Positions 1 to 10,860 are shown, numbered from the stretch's first letter. The stretch: 64,000 nucleotides of DNA from Hemerocallis citrina (GCA_017893485.1 CM030361.1:146878941-146942940), one strand, 5' to 3'. Notes: a model not told the origin generated them from the sequence alone. Translations and numbers: made by a program.

Positions 1-617
1 ACATCAGTGTTTGGAGTGGATAGGTTGGCTCCTATTGGTGTATATTGGGCTAGGGACCGCACGCATCGTGATAACCCACATGGACCGCTTACATATTACC
101 GAGATGAGCTCGATCAGTTGCGAGCGGAATGCATCATTTGGGAACCGTACATGACCGAGAGATTGGAGATGTTGTCGCTCTGTTGCACAGAACATAGCTA
201 TCTATGGTTGACGACTGCACCGCTCATCCACTTCTCCATCGTAGAGCTTCCTTATGTAGATCGAGTACTCTGACAGTTCGGTCTTCAAAAAGATATACCC
301 GCAACACGAACATATGACAGTCAACTGCATGGTATCATAGGGATGGGTCAATTACTCGATATCGACTGGGTCGGATATCACCGAACTCATGTCTACTCTT
401 GGAATGAGCACCGAAACAAAATGATCATTGGAGGAATTCCTCCATATGATGGACAAATGCATGAGGTGTACATGGCTTGGTATACCTACTTTACGTGGTT
501 GATTATTGCACGTCCTACAACTACTCCTGCCCGAGTGATATTTCTGATACCAACACGAAAGAGGAAACCATCTCCCTACTACTCTTCTTTGCAGCTATGT
601 TCCAACCGAAGGCGATG
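1..617 (+). pseudogene. Plant mobile domain (PMD / MAIN-like) gene, 5' part, broken
   Basis: The translation resembles the C-terminal part of the plant mobile domain found in MAIN, MAIL1 and the 'serine/threonine phosphatase 7 long form' homologues. It has a segment reading PLIHFSIVELPYVDRVL, then a stop, then QFGLQKDIPA in the same frame, followed by an LHGIIGM...DWVGYHRTHVYSWNEHR stretch. The stop is TGA at 271-273. Family members usually have Arg there (DRVLRQFG), which suggests a CGA to TGA change. The gene begins before the window. After about residue 190 the frame loses similarity and ends at 618. A pyrimidine tract ending in TTCTTTGCAG near 590 and GTAAGA near 632 could bound a small exon. 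Members act in silencing and genome stability or ride in transposons. This copy is a pseudogene or transposon passenger. The family call is from memory of the family, not a search. Confidence 0.6.
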
Positions 618-631
618 ACGTTGGCAACCAT

Positions 632-845
632 GGTAAGAAAGTATAATAATTATATGATGCATTTATCTTCATATAATAGTGATAAACATAGTTCGAATCA
701 CATGATTATAATCCCATTTATCTTAATTTTTTGCGGCTTATAGTTCGTATCACATGATTATAGTTCCATTGTTTATAGTTTGTATCATAATGTAATTTCT
801 TACCATTGTTTATAGTTTCTATCATATAGTAAGTTCTATTGATCA
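632..845. other. AT-rich intron-like stretch with degenerate repeats; ends in target duplication
   Basis: No coding signal. The sequence repeats variants of TATAGTTCGTATCACATGAT. The same kind of sequence resumes at 31292 on the far side of the composite insertion, so the two stretches were once continuous. It ends with GATCA (841-845), the left copy of the 5-bp target duplication; the right copy is 31292-31296. Confidence 0.55.
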
Positions 846-951
846 TGTAACGTCCCGCCCCAATACTCAGACAATTTTAATATTTTTAGAAGACAAATTA
901 GATACTATGTAGTACAACTGCCCACCACAGGCTGCCTCTCAAAATGTGGTT
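846..951 (-). repeat. LTR stub (copy 0) of the minus-strand element, cut by a junction
   Basis: It matches the first ~105 bases of the four LTRs at 28375, 29153, 29929 and 30758, including the stretch around CAATACTCAGACAATTTTAA. At 944-951 it passes into Tekay RNase H coding sequence. The overlap GTGGTT belongs to both partners: the LTR continues GGTGGTTAACC and the pol gene reads tgg ttg gaa. The rest of the LTR is missing here. Confidence 0.75.
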
Positions 952-2554
952 GGAAGTATTGGAAGACATTCGTCCTGAGATCAAGTATCATCCGGGCAAG
1001 GCAAATGTGGTAACTGATGGACTTAGCAGGAAGAGTAGTTTATCAAGTTTGATCACTACTCGAAGCGAGTTGGCAGCAGAGATTGATCAGGCAAGTATCG
1101 AGGTGGTGCTGCAGAGTTTAGGAGCGTCTTTGGCTCAGTTGAGACTGCAACCTTCCTTGAGAGAGAGGATTGTGGAAGGTCAGAGGTCAGATTCAGAGAT
1201 TCAGAAGATGTTGCAATAGGTTTCAGAAGGCAAGCTATCAGAATTTCGTGTTCAAGATGGAGTTCTTTGGCTAGGAGAGAGGTTGTGTGTTCTCGATAAT
1301 GCAGATTTGAGTGAGAGTATCTTACAGGAAACACACAGTACCTTGTTGTCAGTACATCCTGGAGGCACGAAGATGTACAAGGACATTAAACAGCACTTTT
1401 GGTGGTCTGGTATGAAGAGGGATGTGGCAGATTTCGTGGCAACGTGTCTGACTTGTCAGCAGATCAAAGCAGAAAATCAGAGACCAGGAGGTTTGTTACA
1501 GCCGTTGCTCGTTCTGGAGTGGAAATGGGAGAACGTCAGTATGGATTTCATCACAGGTTTGCCGAGAAGTTCAAAGGACAATGACTCGATTTGGGTTATT
1601 GTGGACCGTTTGACTAAGTCGGCTCACTTTCTAGCCATGAAGATTACTTGGTCGTTGGAAAAATTGGCTGAGTTGTACATTGGTGAAATTGTGAGGCTTC
1701 ATGGAGTTCCAGTGTCGATTGTTTCCGACAGAGATGCAAGGTTCACTACAAGATTTTGGAAGAGCCTACAAGTAGCTTTAGGCACCAGAACTGATTTCAG
1801 TACCGCTTTTCATCCACAGACCCATGGTCAGACGGAGAGAGTGAATCGAGTGCTGGAAGATATGTTGAGGGCTTGTGTTATGGATTTTGGTGGTAGTTGG
1901 AAGAGATACTTGGCATTGGTTGAGTTTTCTTATAACAATAGTTACCATGCGAGTATCGGGATGGCTCCGTATGAGGCTTTGTATGGGCGGAGGTGCAGGA
2001 TACCAGTTTGTTGGTATGAGATTGGCGAGAGGCAGATGTTTGGACCTGAGATCGTACAGTAGACGTCAGAGCAGATTGAGCTGATTCGCAAGAGGTTGGT
2101 CGAGGCTCAGAGTCGGCGGAAGAGTTATGCCGATACTCGACGAAGGGACTTGGAATTTGAGGTTGGGGATACAGTTTTCCTCAAGGTGTCTCCGACCAAA
2201 GGAGTGATCAGGTTTGGTAAGGGAGGCAAGTTGGCGCCAAGGTATATTGGGCCATACAGGATAGTGGAGCGGATTGGTAAGGCAGCATATAGATTGAAGC
2301 TTCCAAAGGAGTTGGCACAAGTGCATGATGTATTTCATGTGTCATTGTTGAGGAAATATGTGTCAGATCAGAACCATCAGTTGGTAGAGATTCCTGAAGG
2401 TCTACAGGTGAACTTGAGTTACAAGGAACATCCTGTTGAGATCGTTGACCGTAGGGAGAAAGTTCTTAGGAGCAAAGTTATACCTATGGTCAAGGTGCTG
2501 TGGAGGAATCAGCAGTTCGAAGAGGCTACTTGGGAGCCAGAGGATCGCATGTAG
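944..2554 (+). pseudogene. Tekay-type pol fragment: RNase H end, integrase, chromodomain
   Basis: One frame runs from 944 to the stop at 2552-2554 but is cut by TAG at 1217-1219 and TAG at 2060-2062. Segments in order: the RNase H tail (KYHPGKANVVTDGLSRK); the integrase zinc region with HPGGTKMYKDIKQHFWW and CLTCQQIK; the integrase core with acidic residues in SMDF, VSDRDARF and TERVNR; the C-terminal GKLAPRYIGPY block; and a chromodomain ending in a QFEEATWEPEDR motif. Both stops sit where the family usually has Gln, so each is probably a CAG to TAG change. The product would have cut and joined element DNA at chromatin marked for chromodomain binding. This copy is dead. Confidence 0.85.
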
Positions 2555-2771
2555 AAGGATTTCCCTGAGCTTTTTGTATGAATGTATTTTCTTTAGGTGA
2601 TTGTAATTCTTTTGAATGATTGTACCTTTGAGTTGAGTGGTATTCCTTCTATTTTGATAATGTTCTCATATGCAATTGTTTGAACCATGTTTCCATTTAT
2701 GAGATATTGTTTTCTTTGTTGATATGTTGTTTGGACCTCATTAGCGATAGTTCTGAGGATAGAACTCTTCT

Positions 2772-2781
2772 AAGGAGGAAG
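2772..2781 (+). promoter_or_regulatory. Polypurine tract of the Tekay element
   Basis: AAGGAGGAAG lies just before the LTR start TGTAGTACC at 2785, with TGA between. In this group the tract primes plus-strand DNA synthesis. Confidence 0.65.
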
Positions 2782-2784
2782 TGA

Positions 2785-3070
2785 TGTAGTACCCCGTATT
2801 TTTAAATATTATTTTTAAATGTTTATAATGAATTAAAATAATTTTTGGAGATTTAATAAATATTTTCCTAGAAATTTATCTTTTTACACGTGCGAAACAC
2901 GTGCAAATATTTTCTTGAGAAGTTCAAAAGCTAAAATTTCTTCATGGAAAATCATTATTTATTATTTGGGATTATTTGTAATTTTTCTAGATTTTTCTGA
3001 TATTAATTGGATCTATTTGCAAATTTTATGAAAAAGAAAGATCTTTTTGCAAAATTGTCATTTTGAGGGG
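2785..3070 (+). repeat. Tekay 3' LTR, first segment
   Basis: It begins TGTAGTACCCCGTA, the usual Tekay LTR start, and is AT-rich. It stops at the insertion point of element A, whose left target duplication AGGGG occupies 3066-3070. The LTR continues at 11654 (TGAAAGTGC). Confidence 0.75.
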
Positions 3071-3730
3071 TGATATGGCTAAAAATAGGATTAAATCGGG
3101 ACCGTTCACATCGGACCCGAATCTTAAAGCTCAGGGGTAAAACGGTAATTTCACATGCAAATGGGTCCGAAGCGGGTACTGGGTCTCCTTCTCACAGATC
3201 CAATAACCCGCAAACGGATCCACCTCAGCTGGGTACGGGTTTCAACCCGCTACCAACCCGATCCGACAAGATACAATCAAGGTCCCTGATTAGATCTAAA
3301 TCAACGGCCATGATTCACAGCTATCTTTTCACTGGGGATTAGGGATTAAATTCCTTAACTGATTATAGGGGATATACCTTATCAGATTACATGCCTTATC
3401 TGATTGCGAGGAATATTCCTTATCTAATCACGGGGATTACATTCCTAAAACCAGTCCCTAAGACGCCTATAAATACCCCTCACCCATCTCCATTAAGAGG
3501 TAATCAATCTTTCTCTAGTTAAACGCTCTTTCATAATCATTTCTGGTTACTGACTTGAGCGTCGGAGGGTGCGTCGCCGGGATCAACCCCGGTGTCTCGC
3601 ACTTCCTTGCAGGTGAACGGCGGGAGTCAACGGTCAAGATCCGGCGGAACAGGTTAGGTGTTTGCTATTCAGGTTTTTCACGAACTCACAAATTCATCTG
3701 TTTGCCCCCACACCGAAATTAGCGGCAACA
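3071..3730 (+). repeat. Element A 5' LTR
   Basis: TGATATGGC...GCGGCAACA. A TATA box, TATAAATA, lies at 3478-3485. About 80 bases downstream is the GAGCGTCGGAGGGTGCGTCG block shared by A, B and C, followed by an inverted repeat CCGGGATCAACCCCGG. I saw no difference from the 3' LTR. Confidence 0.93.
3478..3485 (+). promoter_or_regulatory. TATA box in element A 5' LTR
   Basis: TATAAATA in a CGCC...CCCC context. The same position is kept in B (13872-13879) and, in reverse, in C (51793-51800). It is the likely core promoter for the genomic RNA. Confidence 0.65.
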
Positions 3731-3733
3731 GAT

Positions 3734-3751
3734 TGGCGCCGTCTGTGGGAA
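3734..3751 (+). promoter_or_regulatory. Primer-binding site of element A
   Basis: TGGCGCCGTCTGTGGGAA begins three bases after the LTR end. It is identical in element B (14141-14158). Sites of this TGGCGCC type are common in Tat/Retand elements. Which tRNA primes (Asp or Arg type) was not determined. Confidence 0.75.
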
Positions 3752-3802
3752 ACACACGAATAGCAGCCCCTCCTCTTTCCGTCGACTAGATCTTCTCCAG
3801 CC

Positions 3803-4569
3803 ATGCCTCCGAGAAAAGCCAAATCTAGGGGGTCCAACCGTGGGCCCAATCCCGCCGATCAGCAGGAGCCAGTCCCTGACCAACCCGTTCTGCAGCAGGA
3901 ACGACCTCCGCTTCAGACGGAAGACCCCCTTCAGCAAGATCAGCCCCTTCAGAATCAGCAACCCCCCAAGGGTCCGACCGGACCTCAGAATGCTGGTGCG
4001 GGGGGCTCCCGCGGAAAGCAACCTCTTCAACAAGATCAGCCTCTCCCTCAAAATCAACAACCCCCAAGGGTCCTTCCGGTCCACAGAATGCCGGTGCGGG
4101 GGGCTCCCGCATGAAGCAACCTCTCCATCAAGACCACGTCTCCATACACAACGCCTCTACGGATTCCATGGCCTCTCACAATCCCCAAAATCAGAAGGAG
4201 GAAGAGGACCTACGCCACCGTCTGGACGAGAAGCGGGCCCGAAAGGGAGCCTCCCGCCAACAACGTCCGGGTGAGCGGTCCCCTCACCGCCGAGACTACA
4301 AAAGGTCCCATGTCCGAAGGGGAAGGAAGGAATCCCCCGAGCATCACAGAAGAAGACCACGCTCCCCCGCGGGTCGGCAGCAGCCTAGGAACGATGAAGC
4401 GCCAATCACCCGTGCCGAGATCCAACGAGTTGGAGCACAACTCTCTCCTAGAGTTGCTCCTCGAACCCATCTCACAAATGGCTCTCTTCCAAAAGCCGAA
4501 CTCTTCCCTTCGCTCGCCGCCGAAGCGGACCCCTTCTCAACAAGTCCGGAGCACACAACTCTCTCCTAG
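3803..4569 (+). pseudogene. Gag N-terminal remnant of element A, frame-shifted
   Basis: ATG at 3803 starts MPPRKAKSRGSNRGPNP, matching the start of element B gag ([17 protein letters not shown]). The first frame stops at 4112-4114 after 103 codons. B-like gag sequence continues in another frame from 4111 (KQPLHQDHVSIHNAS, then HLDEKRAR-, [10 protein letters not shown] and [12 protein letters not shown] stretches). A duplicated CGGTGCGGGGGGCTCCCGC block (about 3994 and 4091) lies at the frame change. Similarity to B ends at about 4430, where the 117-bp array begins, and the second frame ends at 4569. The gag core, zinc motif and all of pol are absent, so no working capsid is made. Confidence 0.75.
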
Positions 4570-5725
4570 AGTTGCTCCTCAAACTCATCTCCCAAATGGC
4601 TCTCTCCCAGAGCCGAGCTCTTCCATCCGCTCGCCGCCGAAGCGGACCCCTTCTCAACAAGTCCGGAGCACACAACTCTCTCCTAGAGTTGCTCCTCAAA
4701 CTCATCTCCCAAATGGCTCTCTCCCAGAGCCGAGCTCTTCGCTCCGCTCGCCTCCGAAGCGGACCTCTTCTCCGACATTTCGGAGCACACAACTCTCTCC
4801 TAGAGTTGCTCCTCAAACTCATCTCCCAAATGGCTCTCTCCCAGAGCCGAGCTCTTCCATCCGCTCGCCGCCGAAGCGGACCCCTTCTCAACAAGTCCGG
4901 AGCACACAACTCTCTCCTAGAGTTGCTCCTCAAACTCATCTCCCAGATGGCTCTCTCCCAGAGCCGAGCTCTTCGCTCCGCTCGCCTCCGAAGCGGACCT
5001 CTTCTCAGACAGTTCGGAGCACACAACTCTCTCCTAGAGTTGCTCCTCAAACTCATCTCCCAAATGGCTCTCTCCCAGAGCCGAGCTCTTTCATCCGCTC
5101 GCCGCCGAAGCGGACCCCTTCTCAACAAGTCCGGAGCACACAACTCTCTCCTAGAGTTGCTCCTCAAACTCATCTCCCAAATGGCTCTCTCCCAGAGCCG
5201 AGCTCTTCCATCCGCTCGCCGCCGAAGCGGACCCCTTCTCAACAAGTCCGGAGCACACAACTCTCTCCTAGAGTTGCTCCTCAAACTCATCTCCCAAATG
5301 GCTCTCTCCCAGAGCCGAGCTCTTCGCTCCGCTCGCCTCCGAAGCGGACCTCTTCTCCGACATTTCGGAGCACACAACTCTCTCCTAGAGTTGCTCCTCA
5401 AACTCATCTCCCAAATGGCTCTCTCCCAGAGCCGAGCTCTTCGCTCCGCTCGCCTCCGAAGCGGACCTCTTCTCAACAAGTCCGGAGCACACAACTCTCT
5501 CCTAGAGTCGCTCCTCAAACTCATCTCCCAAATGGCTCTCTCCCAGAGCCGAGCTCTTCGCTCCGCTCGCCTCCGAAGCGGACCTCTTCTCAGACAGTTC
5601 GGAGCCCACAACTCTCTCCTAGAGTTGCTCCTCAAACTTGTCTCACAAATGGCTCTCTTCCAGAGCCGAGCTCTTTGCTCCGCTCACCTCCAAGGCGGAC
5701 CACTTCTCAACGAGTTCGGAGTCCA
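4438..5725 (+). repeat. 117-bp tandem array, about 11 copies
   Basis: Eleven units of 117 bp, from the first copy near 4438 to the last degenerate one ending near 5725. Three sub-types differ around the segment between AAGCGGACC and CGGAGC (CTTCTCAACAAGTC, TTCTCCGACATTT, TTCTCAGACAGTT) and occur in a mixed order. Each unit has three inverted repeats: AACTCT/AGAGTT, GGCTCT/AGAGCC and TCCGCT/AGCGGA. Because 117 is divisible by 3, several frames on both strands stay open over more than 1 kb. The long frames begin at GTG or TTG rather than ATG and show only the repeat, so they are not called genes. Two diverged units recur near 7108-7290. Confidence 0.9.
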
Positions 5726-5770
5726 GCTTCTTCTACATGGCTGCTCCCGCAACTTACTAAGCACCACACG

Positions 5771-6412
5771 ATGGTTCGGAGTCCAGCACTCGGCTCGACT
5801 CTTCCTCCTAGGCTCGTCTTCAGACGGGCCGGGGGCAGATCGCCGTTCGAAATTGCTCCTGCAGCCGTCGAATGGATCGGAGTCCAACACTTGGCTCGAT
5901 TTTGCTTCGCAAGTCCGCTCCTAAGCGGACTAGAAGTAGCTCGCCATTCGAAACTGCTCCTGCATCTCTTAAACTAATCACACAATGGTTCGGAGTCCAG
6001 CACTCGGCTCGACTCTTCCTCCTCGGCTCCTCTTCAGACGGGCCGGGGGCAGATCGCCGTTCGAAATTGCTCCTGCAGCCGTTGAATGGATCGGAGTCCA
6101 ACACTTGGCTCGATTTTGCTTCGCAAGTCCGCTCCTAAGCGGACTAGAAGTAGCTCGCCATTCGAAACTGCTCCTGCATCTCTTAAACTAATCACACAAT
6201 GGTTCGGAGTCCAGCACTCGGCTCGACTCTTCCTCCTAGGCTCGTCTTCAGACGGGCCGGGGGCAGATCGCCGTTCGAAATTGCTCCTGCAGCCGTTGAA
6301 TGGATCGGAGTCCAACACTTGGCTCGATTATACTTCGCAAGTTCGCTCCTAAGCGGATTAGAAGTAGCTCGCCATTCGAAACTGCTCCTGCATCCCTCAA
6401 ACTAACCTCACG
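5771..6412 (+). repeat. 214-bp tandem array, 3 copies, hairpin-bearing
   Basis: Units start ATGGTTCGGAGTCC at 5771, 5985 and 6199. Each holds two ~107-bp half-units, both with GGAGTCCA and CGCCATTCGAA-like or CGCCGTTCGAA-like segments. One half carries the perfect hairpin AGTCCGCTCCTAAGCGGACT (first copy 5912-5931). The other carries GGCTCGTCT/AGACGGGCC with loop TC. The array is homologous to the 209-bp array after pol in B and in C. A diverged half-unit follows at about 6413-6510. Confidence 0.9.
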
Positions 6413-6534
6413 ATGGTCAGGGTCCTATGGCTCGACTTTACTTCACCCGCTCGTCCTTAAACGGGCCGGAGAAGATGGCCATTCCGAACTACCCCCACGA
6501 CCATCCGAGCTGAGCGACCCATCTACCGAGAAGC

Positions 6535-9059
6535 AAAGTGGCGGAAAATGTGCCCCAAAATCCGTGCTCGGATCTGCCGAACAAGATGCATCTACCGAGC
6601 AGCTAAGCGGATGAAGAGCAAGAAGAAAAAGAGGCTAACGGGTCAGGGTCGGATCCAATACCCTCGGTCCGACCATACCCTTCTTAGCTTCTTCATTCTT
6701 CTCCTTCTTCAGTCTTCCCGCCAAGAGTACCCAACACTTCTGCTCTTCTCCACCGTGCGGAAGAACAAGGCAGAGGAGAGAACCCAACTGCCTCTCCTCC
6801 CCTTCCTCTTCTCCTCTTCTCCACCGTGCGGAAGAACAAGGCAGAGGAGAGAACCCAACTGCCTCTCCTCCCCTTCCCCTTTCTCCTCAGAAGTGCTGCC
6901 GGTCCGAAGTGCTGCCGTACCGACCCTCGTTTATGGAGAAAAATTCGGCCGACCCCATCTAACCGTTGGATCATCTCAAAATTCACACTCAAGCGTGATG
7001 GACGGATCAGATCGCACCACGTCACCGCAAAACGACAAGATAACGTTTTCTTGAAACTCGTGCCTCTTGTCTCGTGATTCGTGCCACGATCGTGATCAAC
7101 CGTCCAGATGGCTCTTCTACAAGTCAAGCTCTTCACTCCGCTCACTTCCAAAGCGGAGCTCTTCTCCACAAGTTCGGAGCACTACTTTCTCCTAGAGTTC
7201 CTCCTCAAACTTGTCTCTCAAATAGCTCTTCTCGACAAGGTTGGAGCACAACCCTCCCCTAGAGTTGCTCCTTGCACTCACTTCAGAGAAGGGGTCTTCC
7301 CAGCACCTCTTCTCCTAGGAGCGGAGCTCCTCTTCAAAAATCTCCAAAACCAAACAGAATAGAGACAACTTCAGAGCTCCTCACCTCTCCCATATGCTGA
7401 CCCATCCTTCCGAGCCGAGGAGCAGAGCTTCATCGACCTATCCCCTTCATCAACTCAATAAGCTTCTCCTCACGCTCGAGCTACCGAACAGCTCAACCGA
7501 GTCTTCAAGGAACACTTCCTTCAAAACAGACAACTCAGCACCTCGGCCAACAGTACTGACCCTCCGAGCCGAGGTGCCCGGGTACCGACCCTCGTATATG
7601 GCAAAAAATCGTCCCGAGGCGATATCACCGTTAGATCATCTCCAAATTCGCACTCAAGCGTGATGGACGGATCAGATCGCGCCATGTCACCACAAAACGA
7701 CAAGATAACGTTTTCTCGAAACTCGTGCCTCTTGTCTCGTGATTCGCGCTACGATCGTGATCAACCGTCCAGATCGAGCTGCGTAGCCTGGATCTGCCAA
7801 TCTACCAACCTGCGGAGCGGTAAAAATGTGCCTCAAAATCCGTGCTCAGATTCGCCGAACAAAGCAATCAGATGAAGAGGAAGAAAGAAAAAGAGGCTAA
7901 CGGTCGGGGTCGGATCCGATACCCACGGTCCGACCCATACCCATCTTAGCTCCTTCATTCTTCTCCTTCTTCCCCAACACATCTCCTCTTCTCCCCTGTG
8001 CGGAAGAACAAGGCAGAGGAGAGAAGCGAAGAAAAAGAAGAAGACAGGAGAAAGAAGCAGCAAAGCCACGTGGCATGCCACATGGCATCTTTGGAGGTAC
8101 AGCCGAGCCGGGGTGCCTTCGCCGAAGCGCCGAACCGAGGTGCCGAATTGCCGACGCTGTATATGGGGAAAAATTCGACCGAACCCATCTCACCGTCGGA
8201 TCGTCTCAAAATTCGTGCTAAAACATGATGAACGGCTCAGAACTCGCCACGTCACCACAAAACGACAAGATAACGTTTTCTCGAAACTCGTGCCTCTTGC
8301 CTCGTGATTCGCGCCACGATCGTGATCAACCGTCCAGATTGAGCCACGTAGCTCGGATCTCAAATCCGAGCTACCGAACTACCGAACCGCTAAGCGGCAA
8401 AAAATCTCCTCAAAATCCGTGCTCGGATCGACCGAACAAGAAGCAGATCCGAGGAGCTCAGATTTTCCGAACAAGAAGCAGAGGAGAGAGAGAAAAAAAA
8501 AGGGGGAGCACGTGGGGCCGGGTTCGGCCCGTTAAGGGATCCGAACCCATCAACCCACGACCCGAACTCCACTCCTCTTCTTCCCCATGTTCCCGCCAAA
8601 GACAAATCCCAACAAACCCTTCAAAAAAAAAAAAAAAAAAAAAAAGGGGCCACGTGGCATGCCACGTGGCATCATCTCAATGATCCGAGGTGCCGATCCG
8701 GGGTGCCGATCCGAGGTGACGGGGTACCGACCCTCGTATATGGAGAAAAATTCGACCGAACCCATCTCACCGTCGGATCGTCTCAAAATTCGTGCTAAAA
8801 CATGATGAACGGTTCAGATCTCGCCACGTCATCACAAAACGACAAGATAACGTTTTCTCGAAACTCGTGCCTCTTGTCTCGTGATTCGCGCCACGATCGT
8901 GATCAACCGTCCAGATTGAGCCACGTAGCTCGGATCTCAAATCCGAGCTACCGACCTACCGAACAGCAAAGTGGGAAAAAATTCTCCTCAAAATCCGTGC
9001 TCGGATCTGCCGAACCAGATGCATTAGCCGAAGCAACAAAGAAGCAGAGGAGAGAGAGG

Positions 9060-9100
<41 letters not shown>

Positions 9101-9180
9101 CACGGGCCGGGTTCGGACCCATCAAGGGGATCCGACCCGAACCCCAATCCAGCTCCTTCTCCACTCTCCCGCCAAAACCG
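6535..9180 (+). repeat. Large tandem modules of ~570-660 bp in element A
   Basis: A module recurs four times. Landmarks are CCGACCCTCG..ATATGG at about 6919, 7584, 8150 and 8726; CAAAACGACAAGATAACGTT; TCGTGATTCGCGCCACGATC; and AAAATCCGTGCTCGGATCTG. A fifth, shortened relative lies at about 10290-10400. Modules carry poly(A) runs (8621-8645, 9060-9098), TTCTTC-rich stretches and paired CACGTGGC sites. A 78-bp segment with GTGCGGAAGAACAAGGCAGA is duplicated at about 6750-6890, and diverged 117-bp-type units sit at 7108-7290. The landmark CCGACCCTC..TATATGG also occurs in the 55-bp array of B. No coding potential is supported. Confidence 0.75.
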
Positions 9181-9199
9181 ATCAGAACAAAAAAGAAAG

Positions 9200-10135
9200 A
9201 AAACCCATCATCTCCTTCGAAAGCTTCGTCGCCAGGCTCCCCCCTTCGTCGAGCTCCAAGACCCAACACGTCGACAAGCTCCCCTCCGCCGAAGCACAAG
9301 CTTCGGCGCCAGGCGCCATCCGTCGTCGAGCTCACCTCCGCTCGCTCCCTTCTTCATCAAACTCCACCATTGAGTCCACAGTGTAAAGCTCGACCACCAC
9401 CGACCCATGCGCAGCTCTCGACCACGGCGCCGACCAAGCTCATCGTCGAACCGTCTCCGTCATCAGCTCGGCGACCTAAGCACCGAGCTCACTGGCCGAA
9501 CCCGAGCTCCGAACAACTCCGAGCTCCACGACACGGCAGACCTCCTCTATCGAGCTCGAGCCAACCTCCGAAGCTCCGAACTCCACTTTGTCACGGGCTC
9601 AACCCATCACCAGGCTCCCCGTTCGCCACCTTCCACGCCCGTTCGCCGAGCCCTTCGTCCAAGCTCCGGACCCCTCGTCCAAGTTCTCCCGAGCTCCGTG
9701 TATACGACGAGCCCCACGAGCTCTCACCTCCGAGCTCTCCGCCGCTCCGAGCTCCATCACCGAGCCCACAACTCCGCGGCAAACGAGCTCCTCTTCATCA
9801 AAAGTTCGCCGCCGAACTCACCTCCGTCGAAGCGCCTCCCCACTTCGCCGAGCTCCTCTACCATGCCGAGCTCACCATCGGAGCTCCCCACGACAGCCGA
9901 AGTCCCCTTCGTCGAGCCCACTCGCGGACGCCATCAACCTCCTCTCGTCGAACCCAACGTCGAGCTCCGCTCATTGAGCTCTTCTCCTCGCCGAAGCTCG
10001 AGCTCCTCCTCGACTGCAAAGCGCACCGACGTCGAGCCCTTCAATGAGCGCCGACGTCGAGCTTCCCTCCACGAGCTCCGCGAGCTTACTCTTCACAGAC
10101 ATCGAAGGAGAAGAAGGGGCGAGAGCACGCGAAAG
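9200..10135 (+). other. C-rich stretch with degenerate GAGCTC/CGAGCTCC repeats
   Basis: About 0.9 kb with GAGCTC or CGAGCTC recurring every 15-40 bases among CGCCGA and TCGTCGA words. An ATG-started open frame (9407-10411, 334 codons) crosses it, but the product is low-complexity Ser/Arg/Pro with Lys runs from the poly(A) tract. Two other frames are open as well, so composition explains it. It ends in a GAAGAAAGAAG-rich part and a run of about 30 A (10199-10228). Function is unknown. Confidence 0.55.
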
Positions 10136-10197
10136 AGAAGAAAGAAGAGAAGCAGCGGGGAGGAAGAAAGAAAGAAGAGAAGCAGCGGGGAGGAAAG

Positions 10198-10230
<33 letters not shown>

Positions 10231-10385
10231 CCACGTGGCGGTCCACGTGGCGACATCTCAACGATCCGGGGTGACTTCGCCGAAGCGCCGAAGTGCCGAA
10301 CTCGTATTTGGAGAAAAAAAGAGGCCGGGCCACACGATCCGTCCGATCGTTCCAAAATTCGTGTCGCGACACGATCGACGCTCAG

Positions 10386-10545
10386 GAACGCGCCACGTGT
10401 CCCGATCGTGATCTGCCTCACGATGCGCGCTGATCTGATCATGATGAACGGCCCGAAACGCGCCACGTGTCCAGATCGCGATCTGCCTTACGATGCGTGC
10501 TCATCTGGTCATGATGGACGGCCAGAAATCTGCCACGTGTCCAGG
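10386..10545 (+). repeat. 70-bp tandem repeat with G-box cores
   Basis: CACGTG cores at 10394, 10464 and 10534 are spaced exactly 70 bases. Between them the units share GATCTGCCT..ACGATGCG..GCT.ATCTG.TCATGATG.ACGGCC. Two full copies and a partial one. Confidence 0.75.
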
Positions 10546-10860
10546 TAATATTTAAATTATTTATTTATTTATTTAATTGTTTTTTTTATTTAAAAAATCC
10601 GAAAAAAATATTTAAAAATTGAAAAAATTAATTAAAAATTCTAAAAATAATTATTAATTCAGAAAAAATTATTTTTAAATTCTGAAAAAATAATTATTAA
10701 ATTAGAATAATTAATTAATATTTTGGATAATTAATTATCTAATTCGGAAAATGAATAAAAAATTCAAAAAAATGAGAAAAAATTCAGAAAAATCTGGAAA
10801 AATCACCAAAAATCCAGAAAATTCTGAGAATATTTTTGGGCATTTTACAAGCCCATAATA
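10546..10860. other. AT-rich, gene-free stretch before the 3' end of element A
   Basis: Made of TTATTTATTTATTT, ATTAAAAATTC and GAAAAATTCAGAAAA variants. It ends at GGGCATTTTACAAGCCC, a small inverted repeat (GGGC/GCCC). No gene and no open frame of note. Confidence 0.5.

Noticed and set aside
846..951. LTR stub as the 5' LTR of the plus-strand Tekay element
   Set aside because: Its sequence matches the minus-strand array LTRs, not the Tekay 3' LTR beginning at 2785.
4271..5977. Long open frames on both strands (568, 450 and 387 codons) in the 117-bp array
   Set aside because: They start at GTG or TTG, exist because the unit length is divisible by 3 and lacks stops, and only repeat the array.
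9407..10411. 334-codon ATG-started frame in element A
   Set aside because: Low-complexity Ser/Arg/Pro product with poly(A)-encoded Lys; other frames are equally open and nothing similar is in B or C.
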